A stretch of 64,000 nucleotides of DNA from assembly GCA_027486845.1 (NCBI GenBank), contig JAIXOL010000081.1:24640-88639 (forward strand), written 5' to 3'. Origin of the DNA: Cytophagaceae bacterium (GTDB lineage Bacteria > Bacteroidota > Bacteroidia > Cytophagales > Spirosomataceae). Below the pieces are notes generated by a model. The model searched no databases. It was not told the DNA's origin and was given only the letters and a program-made list of their open reading frames with translations. This document shows positions 50,647 to 61,121 of this stretch, piece after piece; position 1 is the first letter of the stretch, and each line of letters opens with the position of its first letter. Both the position numbers and the translations under genes were made by a program.

Positions 50647-51822
50647 ATGAGAAATTATTGCGGAACACCTCGAGAAACCATCCCTTTTAAAATCATGGAT
50701 TTTTTTGTGGATATTTATGCAAATCTTTTCTACAAAAAGCGAAATTTAGCACCTGTTAATCATGATTCACCTCGTATTTTGGTAGCTTCAATAGGTCATT
50801 TGGGCGATGCTCTTACAGTCACCTACATGTTTCCTCTCATTAAGAAAACCTACCCAAATGCAAAAATTGATTTATTAACAGCCCAATGGTGTGAGCCTGT
50901 AAATTTGAATAATCCATACATCAATCAGACCATCTATATTGATCATTTTCAAACAAACCGACGTAAGATTTCACATTGGGCGAAAATTAAAGCTTTTTAC
51001 CGAACATTTCGTCAGGCTTTACCAGCTCTTCGCCAATATGACTATGATTATTATATTGATATTCGTTACACCGATGCCGTGGCACATTTTGTTTTACCAT
51101 TTATTAAAGTAAAAAAAGCTTATGGTTTTTCAAGACGTGCTTTGGGTGGACTTTTAGACAAGGAATTTGATGTACCGACGCACGAATTCCATCATTTTGA
51201 TATGTATTTTATGCTTTTGCGTGAAATTGGAGTAAAAGGCACTTTCACTGATATTGAACCTTACTTCCCGATACCTGCTGGCGTAATTTTTGAAAAAGTA
51301 CAAGAAAAAATCGGTTTAACAAATGAGCAATTTTTTATGCTCTTTCCAGAAGCTGGCGGCGAACGCAGGCAACTTTCAGTAGCTTTTTGGGCGAATTTAA
51401 TTGAGCAAATTTTAAATAAATATGCTATAAATGTTTTGTTATGCGGACAAAATTCAATGTCAAAACAAATTTTAAATTTGGTTGCAGATACCTTCAAAAA
51501 CCAAGTTATTGATACTTCGGCCAAAATCAACATTCAGGAAATAGCTGTTCTATCACAAAAGGCTAAGTTTGCACTTACACTTGATTCTTTTCCAGAGCAT
51601 TTTTGTTGTGTTTTCTGTAAAACTATTACGATTTATAAAGGAGCAGGTCTACCGTTTTTTCCATTGGCCAACTTCCCTGTTTACCTCATTCATAACCACA
51701 AACAAAGCTATGGATTACCATTTGAGCGAGAAAATGTAGAGATTATCTATCAAGAAAATGTTGAAACTGATACAGTAAAAGCATTAGTTTTTAACAAAAT
51801 AAGCACCTTTTTAAATGAATAA
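50647..51822 (+). CDS. Glycosyltransferase family 9 (heptosyltransferase-like)
   Basis: A 391-residue GT-B enzyme. The N-terminal half begins ILVASIGHLGDALTVTYMFPLIKKTYP, the typical GT9 start. The C-terminal half carries FMLFPEAGGERRQLSVAFW and a late donor-site region (ALTLDSFPEHFCCVF). It may transfer a heptose or similar sugar to a lipopolysaccharide-like acceptor on the cytoplasmic face. Its stop overlaps the next gene's start by 8 bases. Confidence 0.85.
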   Translation: MRNYCGTPRETIPFKIMDFFVDIYANLFYKKRNLAPVNHDSPRILVASIGHLGDALTVTYMFPLIKKTYPNAKIDLLTAQWCEPVNLNNPYINQTIYIDHFQTNRRKISHWAKIKAFYRTFRQALPALRQYDYDYYIDIRYTDAVAHFVLPFIKVKKAYGFSRRALGGLLDKEFDVPTHEFHHFDMYFMLLREIGVKGTFTDIEPYFPIPAGVIFEKVQEKIGLTNEQFFMLFPEAGGERRQLSVAFWANLIEQILNKYAINVLLCGQNSMSKQILNLVADTFKNQVIDTSAKINIQEIAVLSQKAKFALTLDSFPEHFCCVFCKTITIYKGAGLPFFPLANFPVYLIHNHKQSYGLPFERENVEIIYQENVETDTVKALVFNKISTFLNE

Positions 51823-53071
51823 AGTCATTTTAGATACATCAGTTTTGGGCTTGGGCTACTACCATGAACAATCTCGTACAGGAATTTTCAGAGTTGCCGA
51901 AGAGCTTTTCAAAGGCTTGCACACAAGCAATGAAATAGAACTTTCGTTGGCAAATACCGAAAATTTGCCTGAAATGATAAGTTATCTAAAAGAATATTTC
52001 CCAGAATCAAAATTTAATTTGGTCAATAAAAAAACAGATAAAGTTAGAGCCAAATTCGAGAGCTCGATTATTTCTATTTTCCCGTTTAAATCATTCTCTC
52101 AAAAGGTTATTAGAGAGGCTTTTGTGCGTACTCGTGGGTATATTAAACCAAAATTTTCGTTTAATCCAATTTCTTTTGAGAATTACAATATTTATCATTC
52201 ACCATTTTTGCCAATTCCTAAAGAATTAAAGGGCTTTTCAAAACCCAAAAAAATCATTACCATTCATGATGTTATTCCGCACTTGTTTCCACAATATTTT
52301 GGTGAATGGAACAAAATGATAATGCATAAAATTTTGGAAAGCATTGATGAACAAACAACACCCATTTGTGTTTCGGAGGCAACAAAAAATGATTTATGTG
52401 AAGCAACTGGTATTTTGCCCGAACGCGTTTCGGTGATACATTTAGCTGCCTCGAAGGATGTATTTTATCAAGAAACAGACAAATCAAAAATAGAAAGAAT
52501 CCTAAAAAAATACAATATTTCAGCTGAAAGCAAACACCTCCTTTCAGTTTCTACCTTAGAGCCTCGCAAAAATATCGAACGTACGATAAGGGCTTTCTTG
52601 AAACTCATTCAACAAGAACATATCAAAGATTTAAACTTAGTTCTTGTTGGCACAAAAGGTTGGCAATTTGATAGCATTTTTGACGAAATTAAATCGAATC
52701 CTGTACTAAAAGAACGAATTATCACAACTGGCTTTGTGGAAGATGAGGACTTGGCAGCTTTGTATTCTTCGGCTATTGGATTTGTTTATCCTTCGCTTTA
52801 CGAAGGTTTTGGGCTACCTCCGCTCGAAGCTATGCAGTGCGGAACTCCTGTGATTTCATCCACAAAAAGTTCAATTCCAGAAGTGGTTGGCGATGCTGGA
52901 ATTTTGATTGAGCCAACCGATGAAACCGCCATTTCGGCAGCTATGTTGGAATTTTATCAAAATGCAAATCTTAGAAAAGAGTTAAGTAAAAAGGCTCTTT
53001 TACAAGCAGCCAAGTTTTCTTGGGGAAGATTTACCGACGAACATATAAATCTATACTCTAGACTTTCCTAA
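51815..53071 (+). CDS. Glycosyltransferase family 4
   Basis: A 418-residue GT-B enzyme. Features include VISVTEAT-like [29 protein letters not shown] and LVLVGTKGW, ending with the family signature [23 protein letters not shown], whose E-x7-E motif binds the donor sugar nucleotide. It is translationally coupled to the GT9 gene. A retaining sugar transferase acting on a surface polysaccharide is inferred. Confidence 0.9.
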   Translation: MNKVILDTSVLGLGYYHEQSRTGIFRVAEELFKGLHTSNEIELSLANTENLPEMISYLKEYFPESKFNLVNKKTDKVRAKFESSIISIFPFKSFSQKVIREAFVRTRGYIKPKFSFNPISFENYNIYHSPFLPIPKELKGFSKPKKIITIHDVIPHLFPQYFGEWNKMIMHKILESIDEQTTPICVSEATKNDLCEATGILPERVSVIHLAASKDVFYQETDKSKIERILKKYNISAESKHLLSVSTLEPRKNIERTIRAFLKLIQQEHIKDLNLVLVGTKGWQFDSIFDEIKSNPVLKERIITTGFVEDEDLAALYSSAIGFVYPSLYEGFGLPPLEAMQCGTPVISSTKSSIPEVVGDAGILIEPTDETAISAAMLEFYQNANLRKELSKKALLQAAKFSWGRFTDEHINLYSRLS

Positions 53072-53078
53072 TCCCTAC

Positions 53079-53423
53079 TTATAATTGTATATATTTAGCC
53101 ACTAATCTCTGAAGAGCAACCTCGCAATATGCAGCCGTAAGAGCATCATTCAAAAATTTATCATCTAATTTATTGAGATAAAAATGTGTCCAGCCATGCT
53201 TACCCCATTTGTTTGGTACTGGAAAAACTGCAGTTTTATCGCCATACATGGAGAAGATAGATTAATCATTTTCTGATAGTTTCAAGGTAGCTCTTTGTTG
53301 TTTTTCGTTGAGGGTAGCAAATGTTTTCTTTTTTATAAGATACGAAATCTTACTAAAATGCAGAAGTTCTTCGCTCTCATCGAAAGCTAGGGCTAATTTT
53401 TGAAAGGTTTGTGCTGTAATCAT
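53079..53423 (-). pseudogene. MmcQ/YjbR-family gene with one in-frame TAA
   Basis: The 115-codon frame reads as a YjbR-type DNA-binding-like domain: FQKLALAFDESEELLHF, KTFATLNEKQQRATLKLSEND, then stop TAA at 53262-53264, then SIFSMYGDKTAVFPVPNKWGK, HGWTHFYLNKL and ALTAAYCEVA. In relatives the stop position is Gln, so CAA to TAA fits. The rest is collinear without any indel. It starts 2 bases after the stop of the lipid kinase gene and was probably its co-transcribed partner. Confidence 0.8.
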
Positions 53424-53425
53424 AA

Positions 53426-54331
53426 CTATTGAATAAAGTCGATTGCTTTTGGTTGGATGGCTATCTTCATAGGTAAAAACCCTACAAATTCACCATCCAT
53501 ATCAATCGGTATTTGATACTTAGACGATTCAAAAAGTAATGTCTTTGAAGTATAATATTTGACGGCAGGATGAACCAAACGCTTGCATTTTTTCAAGTTA
53601 GGGAAGTTTTTTAAATAATCAATCAAACTTACTTCACCAATTGCAATTACATTGAGTAAACCATCTGAAATATCTGCATCGGGGGCAACTCCTAAACCAC
53701 TTCCAAAATACTTTGCATTAGCTGCACAAAAATTCATAATATTACCCGAATACTCAAAATCATCGCCGGTTACTTTTAATTGTTTTGATTTATAAATCAA
53801 CAAGTTTTTTATAATAAAATACTGATAGGTAATGATTGAACCAAATATTTTAATAGCCTCATCAAGTTGCTGTGCAATTACACCACCAATACCAACATCT
53901 GCAATATTAATAAAATAACGAGAAGTTTCACGCCCGTCTTTCGAGATAAATTCTGCAAAGCCAATGTCTATTTTCTTAAAATTTTTTCTCAAAATTGATT
54001 CCTTTAAACCAGTCAAAGATTGAGGAGAACAAGCGGTTTTTATAAAATCATTTCCAGAACCTTTCGGTATTAATCCAAGTTTTATATTTGGCAGCTTTGT
54101 TTTTAAAAGTCCATTTAAAACTTCGTTGAGTGTTCCATCACCTCCACAAGCAACAATATGTGTAAATCCTTCATTTACAGCACTTTCAGTCAATAAAATG
54201 GCTTGTTGCTCGAACTTTGTTTCACAAATTTTTATTTGAAACAAAATTTCATCAAAAACTCTTTTTATTTCATAAATCAAGCTTTTCTTTTTTTGAGCTT
54301 TTCCATTAATAATGAATGCTATTTTTATCAT
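53426..54331 (-). CDS. Diacylglycerol/sphingosine kinase family lipid kinase
   Basis: About 301 residues of the DAGK catalytic family (YegS/LCB5-like). The signature VACGGDGTLNEVLNGL is at about 60-75, followed by KLGLIPKGSGNDF and the later MDGE-containing segment (IPIDMDGEFVGF). The ATG at 54331 gives the normal N-terminus MIKIAFIINGK; upstream codons are extra. It phosphorylates a lipid at the inner membrane. The mmcQ pseudogene follows directly. Confidence 0.9.
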   Translation of the reverse strand: MIKIAFIINGKAQKKKSLIYEIKRVFDEILFQIKICETKFEQQAILLTESAVNEGFTHIVACGGDGTLNEVLNGLLKTKLPNIKLGLIPKGSGNDFIKTACSPQSLTGLKESILRKNFKKIDIGFAEFISKDGRETSRYFINIADVGIGGVIAQQLDEAIKIFGSIITYQYFIIKNLLIYKSKQLKVTGDDFEYSGNIMNFCAANAKYFGSGLGVAPDADISDGLLNVIAIGEVSLIDYLKNFPNLKKCKRLVHPAVKYYTSKTLLFESSKYQIPIDMDGEFVGFLPMKIAIQPKAIDFIQ

Positions 54332-54555
54332 AAAGGTTATTAAATAGTGGTTGAATATAACCCAAGATAGCAAAAATTATTTTTTTTCAAAAAATCTCCT
54401 TCTACTAATCTTCCACACAAGCAATATTTTTAATTTGAACCCTCTCAAAAACTTTCTCTAAATTTAATCCTATCTAAATTTTTATTAAAAACTTCTGAAT
54501 ATCCTAACATTTTCCTACATCAAAATGTTAGTCTTGAATAAATCTTAATTTTATC

Positions 54556-55341
54556 ATGAACCATTACATAGAATCACTTCAAGAAAAAATCGAACCTTTA
54601 AGACAGCAGATTATCAATCATAAAGTTTATTCAGTAATCAATGACCTCGACAATCTAAAAGTTTTTATGCAGTATCATGTATTTGCAGTCTGGGATTTTA
54701 TGTCGCTGCTCAAATCTCTGCAAAGCAATCTTACTTGTACAACAGTGCCGTGGTTTCCAGTAGGGTCGGCTGAAACTCGCTATTTAATCAACGAAATCGT
54801 AGCAGGTGAAGAGTCAGATGTGGACATGAATGGCGTTCGTAAAAGTCATTTTGAGTTATACCTAGATGCCATGCGTCAAGCAGAAGTAGAGACATCACAA
54901 ATTGAAAAATTCATTTCTATTTTGAAAGAATCTGGCGATTTACAATCATCGTTCGTTATGGCTGGCACACCCAATGCTGCACGTAGTTTTGTTAATTTTA
55001 CATTTGATATTATCAAAAGCAACAAATCTTATCTTCAGGCGGCTATTTTTACATTCGGTCGTGAAGATTTGATTCCAGGAATGTTCATGTCAATAATCAA
55101 TGATATTCATCTGAGTGTTCCAGAGAAAATCTCTACTTTCAAATATTATCTTGAACGCCATATCGAAGTAGATGGCGATCACCACAGTCACCTAGCTTTA
55201 CAAATGACAGCCAACTTATGTGGTGAAAATAAAGAGTTTTGGGAAGAAGTTGAAACTGCCACCATTCAATCGCTCCAAAAACGCATCGAACTTTGGGATG
55301 GTGTTTATGAAAGCATTGTAGCTGAAAAAGTTTCCGCTTGA
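54556..55341 (+). CDS. DUF3050 family protein (heme-oxygenase-like fold)
   Basis: A 261-residue helical protein: HVFAVWDFMSLLKSLQ near residue 41, NEIVAGEESD, SHFELYLDAM and HIEVDGDHHSHLALQM. The spaced Glu and His residues resemble ligands of heme-oxygenase-like di-metal oxidases, but the activity of DUF3050 is unknown to me. It is transcribed alone, between oppositely oriented lipid-related genes. Confidence 0.8.
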   Translation: MNHYIESLQEKIEPLRQQIINHKVYSVINDLDNLKVFMQYHVFAVWDFMSLLKSLQSNLTCTTVPWFPVGSAETRYLINEIVAGEESDVDMNGVRKSHFELYLDAMRQAEVETSQIEKFISILKESGDLQSSFVMAGTPNAARSFVNFTFDIIKSNKSYLQAAIFTFGREDLIPGMFMSIINDIHLSVPEKISTFKYYLERHIEVDGDHHSHLALQMTANLCGENKEFWEEVETATIQSLQKRIELWDGVYESIVAEKVSA

Positions 55342-55362
55342 TAAGGCATTTATTCTAAAAAA

Positions 55363-55398
55363 TCTCTTAGGAACGTTCGATGTGGACGTTCTTAAGAG
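55363..55398 (-). terminator. Terminator of the CDP-alcohol transferase gene
   Basis: CTCTTAG-GAACGT pairs with ACGTTC-TTAAGAG; on the minus strand it is followed by a run of six T. Confidence 0.7.
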
Positions 55399-55410
55399 TA
55401 AAATTTAAAG

Positions 55411-56184
55411 CTATTTTGACAGGTATAAGCGTCTGATTCCAATAAAAACTATTGTAAATGATGTGTAAACAATAAAAAATGGCACAATGAAATTAACCAA
55501 ATTGAAGGCTAACATTATGGCAATAATCAACAACTGGAAGCCTAAGCCGTAAATTGATACCAAGGTCATGAACCAATTAGGAAAAGTCCTTATTTTATAT
55601 GCTTCTGCATCTAAAACATAAACAATTCTATCAAAAATACCGTAAAGAGTTAAATAAATGACAAATAATGTATTAACTGTTTTCTGATTTTCATTGGCGA
55701 ATGCTCTAGGTGTTTCCGTCTCAAAAATCTTACTTGTAGCATCGCCTCCTACCGAGTTATTTCTCAGAATCACATAATAAAAGTTATAAACCGTTCCCTG
55801 CAATTGAATACACAAAAAAGCAATCAATGTAAGTACCCATGAGCTATCCGAAATGAAGCAAATAGTCATCAAAAATATAAAATTCAGGATAATATCAAAG
55901 ACACTATCCAAATATCGCCCTGTATAAGAAGGCGTATTTTTCACTCTTGATAACTCGCCATCAGCTGCATCAAGAATTGACTTGATGATAAGAAAACAAC
56001 CCGCCCACCAATAATAAGCATTGAGGATACAATAAACTGCAATTAAGCCAGAGATTCCAAAAAGAAGTGTTAAATGAATTGGAGTAAAACGAGTATTTTT
56101 TAATTGATTAGCGATAATTTGGGCAAATGGTCTTCCATAATCAGAAAAGTCAAGAAATTTATCTTGAGCTGCAAGTTTGGACAT
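55411..56184 (-). CDS. CDP-alcohol phosphatidyltransferase family protein
   Basis: A 257-residue membrane protein with about six helices. The CDP-OH motif is present with one change: DAADGELSRVKNTPSYTGRYLDSVFD keeps the D-x2-DG, G and D-x3-D residues, while Ser replaces the usual Ala before Arg. It makes a phospholipid or inositol-type lipid from a CDP-linked donor. Substrate unclear. Confidence 0.88.
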   Translation of the reverse strand: MSKLAAQDKFLDFSDYGRPFAQIIANQLKNTRFTPIHLTLLFGISGLIAVYCILNAYYWWAGCFLIIKSILDAADGELSRVKNTPSYTGRYLDSVFDIILNFIFLMTICFISDSSWVLTLIAFLCIQLQGTVYNFYYVILRNNSVGGDATSKIFETETPRAFANENQKTVNTLFVIYLTLYGIFDRIVYVLDAEAYKIRTFPNWFMTLVSIYGLGFQLLIIAIMLAFNLVNFIVPFFIVYTSFTIVFIGIRRLYLSK

Positions 56185-56361
56185 TAAAATTTAACATAAT
56201 AATAACACTACGACAATATAGTCATTATGCAAAAGTAAATATTTTCGTTTAAAGTTCAGTTTCAAATTTACAAGATTATCGAAATAAAGACCAAATATTT
56301 AAAAACTCGACTTGGCAATACAAATATTTTCGTAATTTAGGAGGCAAATTCAATCTTTACC

Positions 56362-57837
56362 ATGCAAAAGTTAATCAAAGAGTTTCTTCACGCTGAAGCT
56401 GAGTACCAAACACGTCGCCATTTCCTTCAAACCTGCACAACGGGGCTTGGAGCAATGGCTTTTGGTTCACTGATGGGCGGATGTTCGGGAAAAGAAAACC
56501 CAGCACAAGCACTCACCGATCCTATGTTTCCTAAGAAACCACATTTTACTCCGAAAGTAAAACAGGTTATTTATATTCACATGGCGGGAGCTCCATCTCA
56601 ATTAGAACTCTTTGATTATAAACCCGCATTGCAAAAATTTGATGGACAGGATTGTCCACAAGAATTTTTGGAAGGGAAAAAGTTTGCCTTCATCAGAGGC
56701 GTACCTAAGATGCTAGGTTCAATTGGTCAATTTAGTCAACACGGAAATTCAGGTGCGTTAATTTCTGACTTCCTCCCCTACCTACCCGAAGTTGCCGATG
56801 ACTTGACTTTCTTGAAAGCCATGTACACCGACCAGTTCAATCATGCCCCTGCACAACTATTGATGCATACTGGAAGCCCAAGACTGGGGCGGCCAAGTAT
56901 TGGTGCATGGTCAGTTTATGGTTTAGGTTCTGAGAATCAAAACCTTCCTGGATTTATTGTTTTGGCTTCTGGTGGACGAAGCCCCGATGCAGGAAAAAGC
57001 GTTTGGGGGAGTGGATTTTTACCATCTATTTATCAAGGCGTTCAGTGCCGAACAGGTGGCGACCCAGTTTTGTATGTTTCTGACCCACACGGCATGAGTC
57101 GAGATATTCGAAAACAAACCATCGAGGCCATTAACGAAATAAATAAACAACAATATGAAGCCGTACAAGATCCTGAAATCTTGACTCGTATTTCACAATA
57201 CGAAATGGCCTTCAGGATGCAAATGTCTGTGCCTGAGGTAATGGACACAAGCAAGGAACCCGAATGGGTACGAAATATGTATGGTGCTGTGCCTGGCGAA
57301 GGCTCTTTTGCCAATAACTGTCTCTTGGCTAGGCGTTTAATTGAAAATGGGGTTCGTTTCGTCCAGCTTTTCCATTGGGGATGGGACTCACATGGCACCG
57401 ACCAACGTCTTTCACTTGATGGCGGTTTTAAAGATTTATGTCGAGTAACTGACCGCTCGGTAACGGCCTTAATAAAAGACCTAAAAATGCGAGGTTTGCT
57501 CGACGAAACCTTGATAGTTTGGGGCGGAGAATTTGGCAGAACCCCCATGCAAGAAAACCGTGACGGACAAACCTTACCTTTTAAAGGTCGTGATCATCAT
57601 CTCGATGCATTTACAGTCTTTATGGCAGGAGGTGGATTAAAAAAAGGTATGACCTTTGGCGAAACCGACGATTTAGGTTATTATGGCATAAAAGACCGTA
57701 CACACGTACATGATTTGCAAGCAACTATTTTGAATCTTATGGGTTTTGATCACGAAAAGTTAACTTATGCCTTCCAAGGGCGACCATTTAGATTAACTGA
57801 TGTTGCAGGAAAAGTAATTGAACCAATATTAGCATAG
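56362..57837 (+). CDS. DUF1501 family protein with Tat signal
   Basis: A 491-residue alkaline-phosphatase/sulfatase-fold protein. The N-terminus has a twin-arginine signal (R18R19 in TRRHFLQT) and a possible lipobox ending at C41 (LMGGC), so Tat-exported and lipid-anchored. Core motifs are MAGAPSQLELFDYKPAL, MHTGSPRLGRPSIGAWSVYGLG, FHWGWDSHG, WGGEFGRTPMQE and GRDHH. In planctomycete-like systems it usually pairs with DUF1549/DUF1553 cytochrome proteins, which are absent here. Its substrate is unknown. Confidence 0.9.
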   Translation: MQKLIKEFLHAEAEYQTRRHFLQTCTTGLGAMAFGSLMGGCSGKENPAQALTDPMFPKKPHFTPKVKQVIYIHMAGAPSQLELFDYKPALQKFDGQDCPQEFLEGKKFAFIRGVPKMLGSIGQFSQHGNSGALISDFLPYLPEVADDLTFLKAMYTDQFNHAPAQLLMHTGSPRLGRPSIGAWSVYGLGSENQNLPGFIVLASGGRSPDAGKSVWGSGFLPSIYQGVQCRTGGDPVLYVSDPHGMSRDIRKQTIEAINEINKQQYEAVQDPEILTRISQYEMAFRMQMSVPEVMDTSKEPEWVRNMYGAVPGEGSFANNCLLARRLIENGVRFVQLFHWGWDSHGTDQRLSLDGGFKDLCRVTDRSVTALIKDLKMRGLLDETLIVWGGEFGRTPMQENRDGQTLPFKGRDHHLDAFTVFMAGGGLKKGMTFGETDDLGYYGIKDRTHVHDLQATILNLMGFDHEKLTYAFQGRPFRLTDVAGKVIEPILA

Positions 57838-57881
57838 ATTTACATCACAATTTAGTTTTATCTAAGAAAATTCAGATTAAT

Positions 57882-57916
57882 TTCGTAGGAATGTCCAAAT
57901 CGGATTTTCCTACGAA
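57882..57916. terminator. Hairpin downstream of DUF1501
   Basis: TTCGTAGGA pairs perfectly with TCCTACGAA across a 17-base loop. No T-run follows, so terminator function is uncertain. Confidence 0.35.
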
Positions 57917-57967
57917 AAAATTTGAACCGCTGATATTAAGTTACAAAACCACTAACTTACATTTCAA

Positions 57968-58489
57968 ATGAAAATATTTGCCACACTATTACTTTTAATA
58001 CTGTCTTTCAATATTTTTGCTCAGAAAGATTCGGCTAATTATCATCCAAATATCACACGAAAGCTATATTATCTAAAACCTTTACAAAAAGTTAATGGAG
58101 CATATTATTACGGTGACCGCCGACTGAGTGGCTACAACTCGCTCGAAGTACCCTTCTTTGAATTAAATAATTCAGATGTAAATTTTCATTACCGCCGATA
58201 TAAAACATTTACTGGCATCGGGCAAGCAATTGGTTTTATACCAACTATCTATGTACTTGCTACGCTCAACAAACCACGTACTCGCCAAAGTGGGTTTTAT
58301 ACAAGTACTTATTTAAGTATAATCGGGGCAACATTGGCTGGAAGCATCACTTTTTCATTACTCGGAAAATCTCATATAAAAAAAGCAGTAATCAAATATA
58401 ATCAAGCACTTGGACAAAACAATATGAGTAATTTACAACTTAAAACTGATGAAAACTCCATAGGATTGACACTTCGATATAATTTCTAA
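57968..58489 (+). CDS. Exported hypothetical protein of 173 residues
   Basis: Signal peptide ending near FNIFAQ, a middle with RYKTFTGIGQAIGFIPTIYV and a second hydrophobic segment (IIGATLAGSITFSLLG), and an end GLTLRYNF that could be an outer-membrane strand. It has the same length and plan as the protein at 32329-32850. No family recognised. It precedes groESL but is separated by a long control region. Confidence 0.6.
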   Translation: MKIFATLLLLILSFNIFAQKDSANYHPNITRKLYYLKPLQKVNGAYYYGDRRLSGYNSLEVPFFELNNSDVNFHYRRYKTFTGIGQAIGFIPTIYVLATLNKPRTRQSGFYTSTYLSIIGATLAGSITFSLLGKSHIKKAVIKYNQALGQNNMSNLQLKTDENSIGLTLRYNF

Positions 58490-58540
58490 ATCCCCTCATA
58501 GACTGACAACATATCAATAAAACTTATAAAAAAACATTTC

Positions 58541-58618
58541 TTGTCAGTATTTGAAACATTTTTGGCAGTCAAAACTGAAATTTTGTCAGAAAATCGTACC
58601 TTTGCCGCTCGTTGGCAG
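58541..58618 (+). promoter_or_regulatory. Phased TTG(T/G)CAG boxes upstream of groESL
   Basis: TTGTCAG at 58541, TTGGCAG at 58562 and TTGTCAG at 58583 start exactly 21 bases apart (two helical turns). A fourth, TTGGCAG, is at 58612, and an inverted CTGACAA is at 58503. They surround the candidate -7 box, as expected for regulator binding sites at a heat-shock promoter. No CIRCE element was seen. Confidence 0.55.
58597..58604 (+). promoter_or_regulatory. Candidate -7 box of groES-groL
   Basis: TACCTTTG followed by C, identical to the box of tRNA-Leu. No TTTG lies at the right -33 distance, which would fit an activator-dependent promoter. It implies a leader of about 170 bases. Confidence 0.5.
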
Positions 58619-58782
58619 AACTTTTGTGGCAATGTTATCACGTCAAAGATTCGTGATTAAAGATTCGAGACAGGTAAAAAGATTCAATTTTTAAATCGTT
58701 TTTAAGTCTTGTTTCTTCGGCCCTAAATCTTGTATCTCATATCTTAATCTTAAATTTTTTAAACTCAAAAACTCAGAATAAA

Positions 58783-59058
58783 ATGTCAGTAAACATCAAG
58801 CCCTTAGCAGACAGAGTATTGGTAGAAGCTGCTCCGGCAGAGGAAAAAACAGCATTCGGTATCATCATCCCAGATACAGCAAAAGAAAAACCACAAAAAG
58901 GTATTGTAGTAGCAGCAGGTCCAGGCAAAAAAGATGAGCCAACTTTAGTAAAAGTAGGTGATAACGTGCTTTATGGTAAATATGCTGGTACAGAAATCAC
59001 TGTTGACGGTAAAGAATACCTCATTATGCGTGAGTCTGATATTTACGCAATAGTGTAA
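58783..59058 (+). CDS. groES: Co-chaperonin GroES
   Basis: A 91-residue lid of the GroEL cage. It shows [12 protein letters not shown] at the N-terminus, a mobile-loop segment ([20 protein letters not shown]) and the conserved [14 protein letters not shown] with a C-terminal [13 protein letters not shown]. It is followed by groL 121 bases later, the standard pair. Confidence 0.98.
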   Translation: MSVNIKPLADRVLVEAAPAEEKTAFGIIIPDTAKEKPQKGIVVAAGPGKKDEPTLVKVGDNVLYGKYAGTEITVDGKEYLIMRESDIYAIV

Positions 59059-59158
59059 TTGATTTGAAAATCTAGAGATGTGTAATTTTTCTAATAATTT
59101 CTGCACGATTCTCAAATTTTCAAGATTCTTAAATTTAATTCCCAAATTTTCAAATTAG

Positions 59159-60811
<1,653 letters not shown>

Positions 60812-60831
60812 TATCAGCCAGCTCAATATAC

Positions 60832-60867
60832 AAAAAAGGTCTTAGGAGAAATTCTAAGACCTTTTTT
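60832..60867 (+). terminator. Terminator of groESL
   Basis: AAAAAAGGTCTTAG pairs with CTAAGACCTTTTTT around an 8-base loop (60832-60845 with 60854-60867). Confidence 0.88.
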
Positions 60868-60929
60868 GTGTTTAAACCAAAAAACTTTTTTCAACAAAAA
60901 TCGTTAAGTTTGTAAAAAATACTACAATT

Positions 60930-61121
60930 ATGACAGCAGTTTTGGATAAAAAAATAGTAAAAGATGCTTTGCGTGAATTAATCACTGAAGAACCAGAAAC
61001 TTTTAAAAAGCTTTTAAGAGAAATTCTTAGCGAGGAAACATTAAACGAAGATGACGAATTTGAGCAACTAATAAAGAAAAATTTTACTCGTTTTGAAGCA
61101 ACTTTTAAGGCATTAGCTTGA
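60930..61121 (+). CDS. Putative antitoxin of the doc module
   Basis: A 63-residue acidic, helical protein (KDALRELITEEPETFKKLLREIL, then EDDEFEQLIKKNF). No named domain, but size, charge and the 1-base overlap with the following toxin gene (TGATG at 61119-61123) fit a type II antitoxin that neutralises Doc. Similar helix-rich partners are common next to Fic/Doc toxins. Confidence 0.65.
   Translation: MTAVLDKKIVKDALRELITEEPETFKKLLREILSEETLNEDDEFEQLIKKNFTRFEATFKALA

Noticed and set aside
39356..53264. Recoding of TAA as Gln or Lys, suggested by TAA inside RelE, antitoxin and MmcQ frames
   Set aside because: Essential genes such as rpe, rpmH and tig end normally at TAA, so general recoding is impossible; pseudogenes are simpler.
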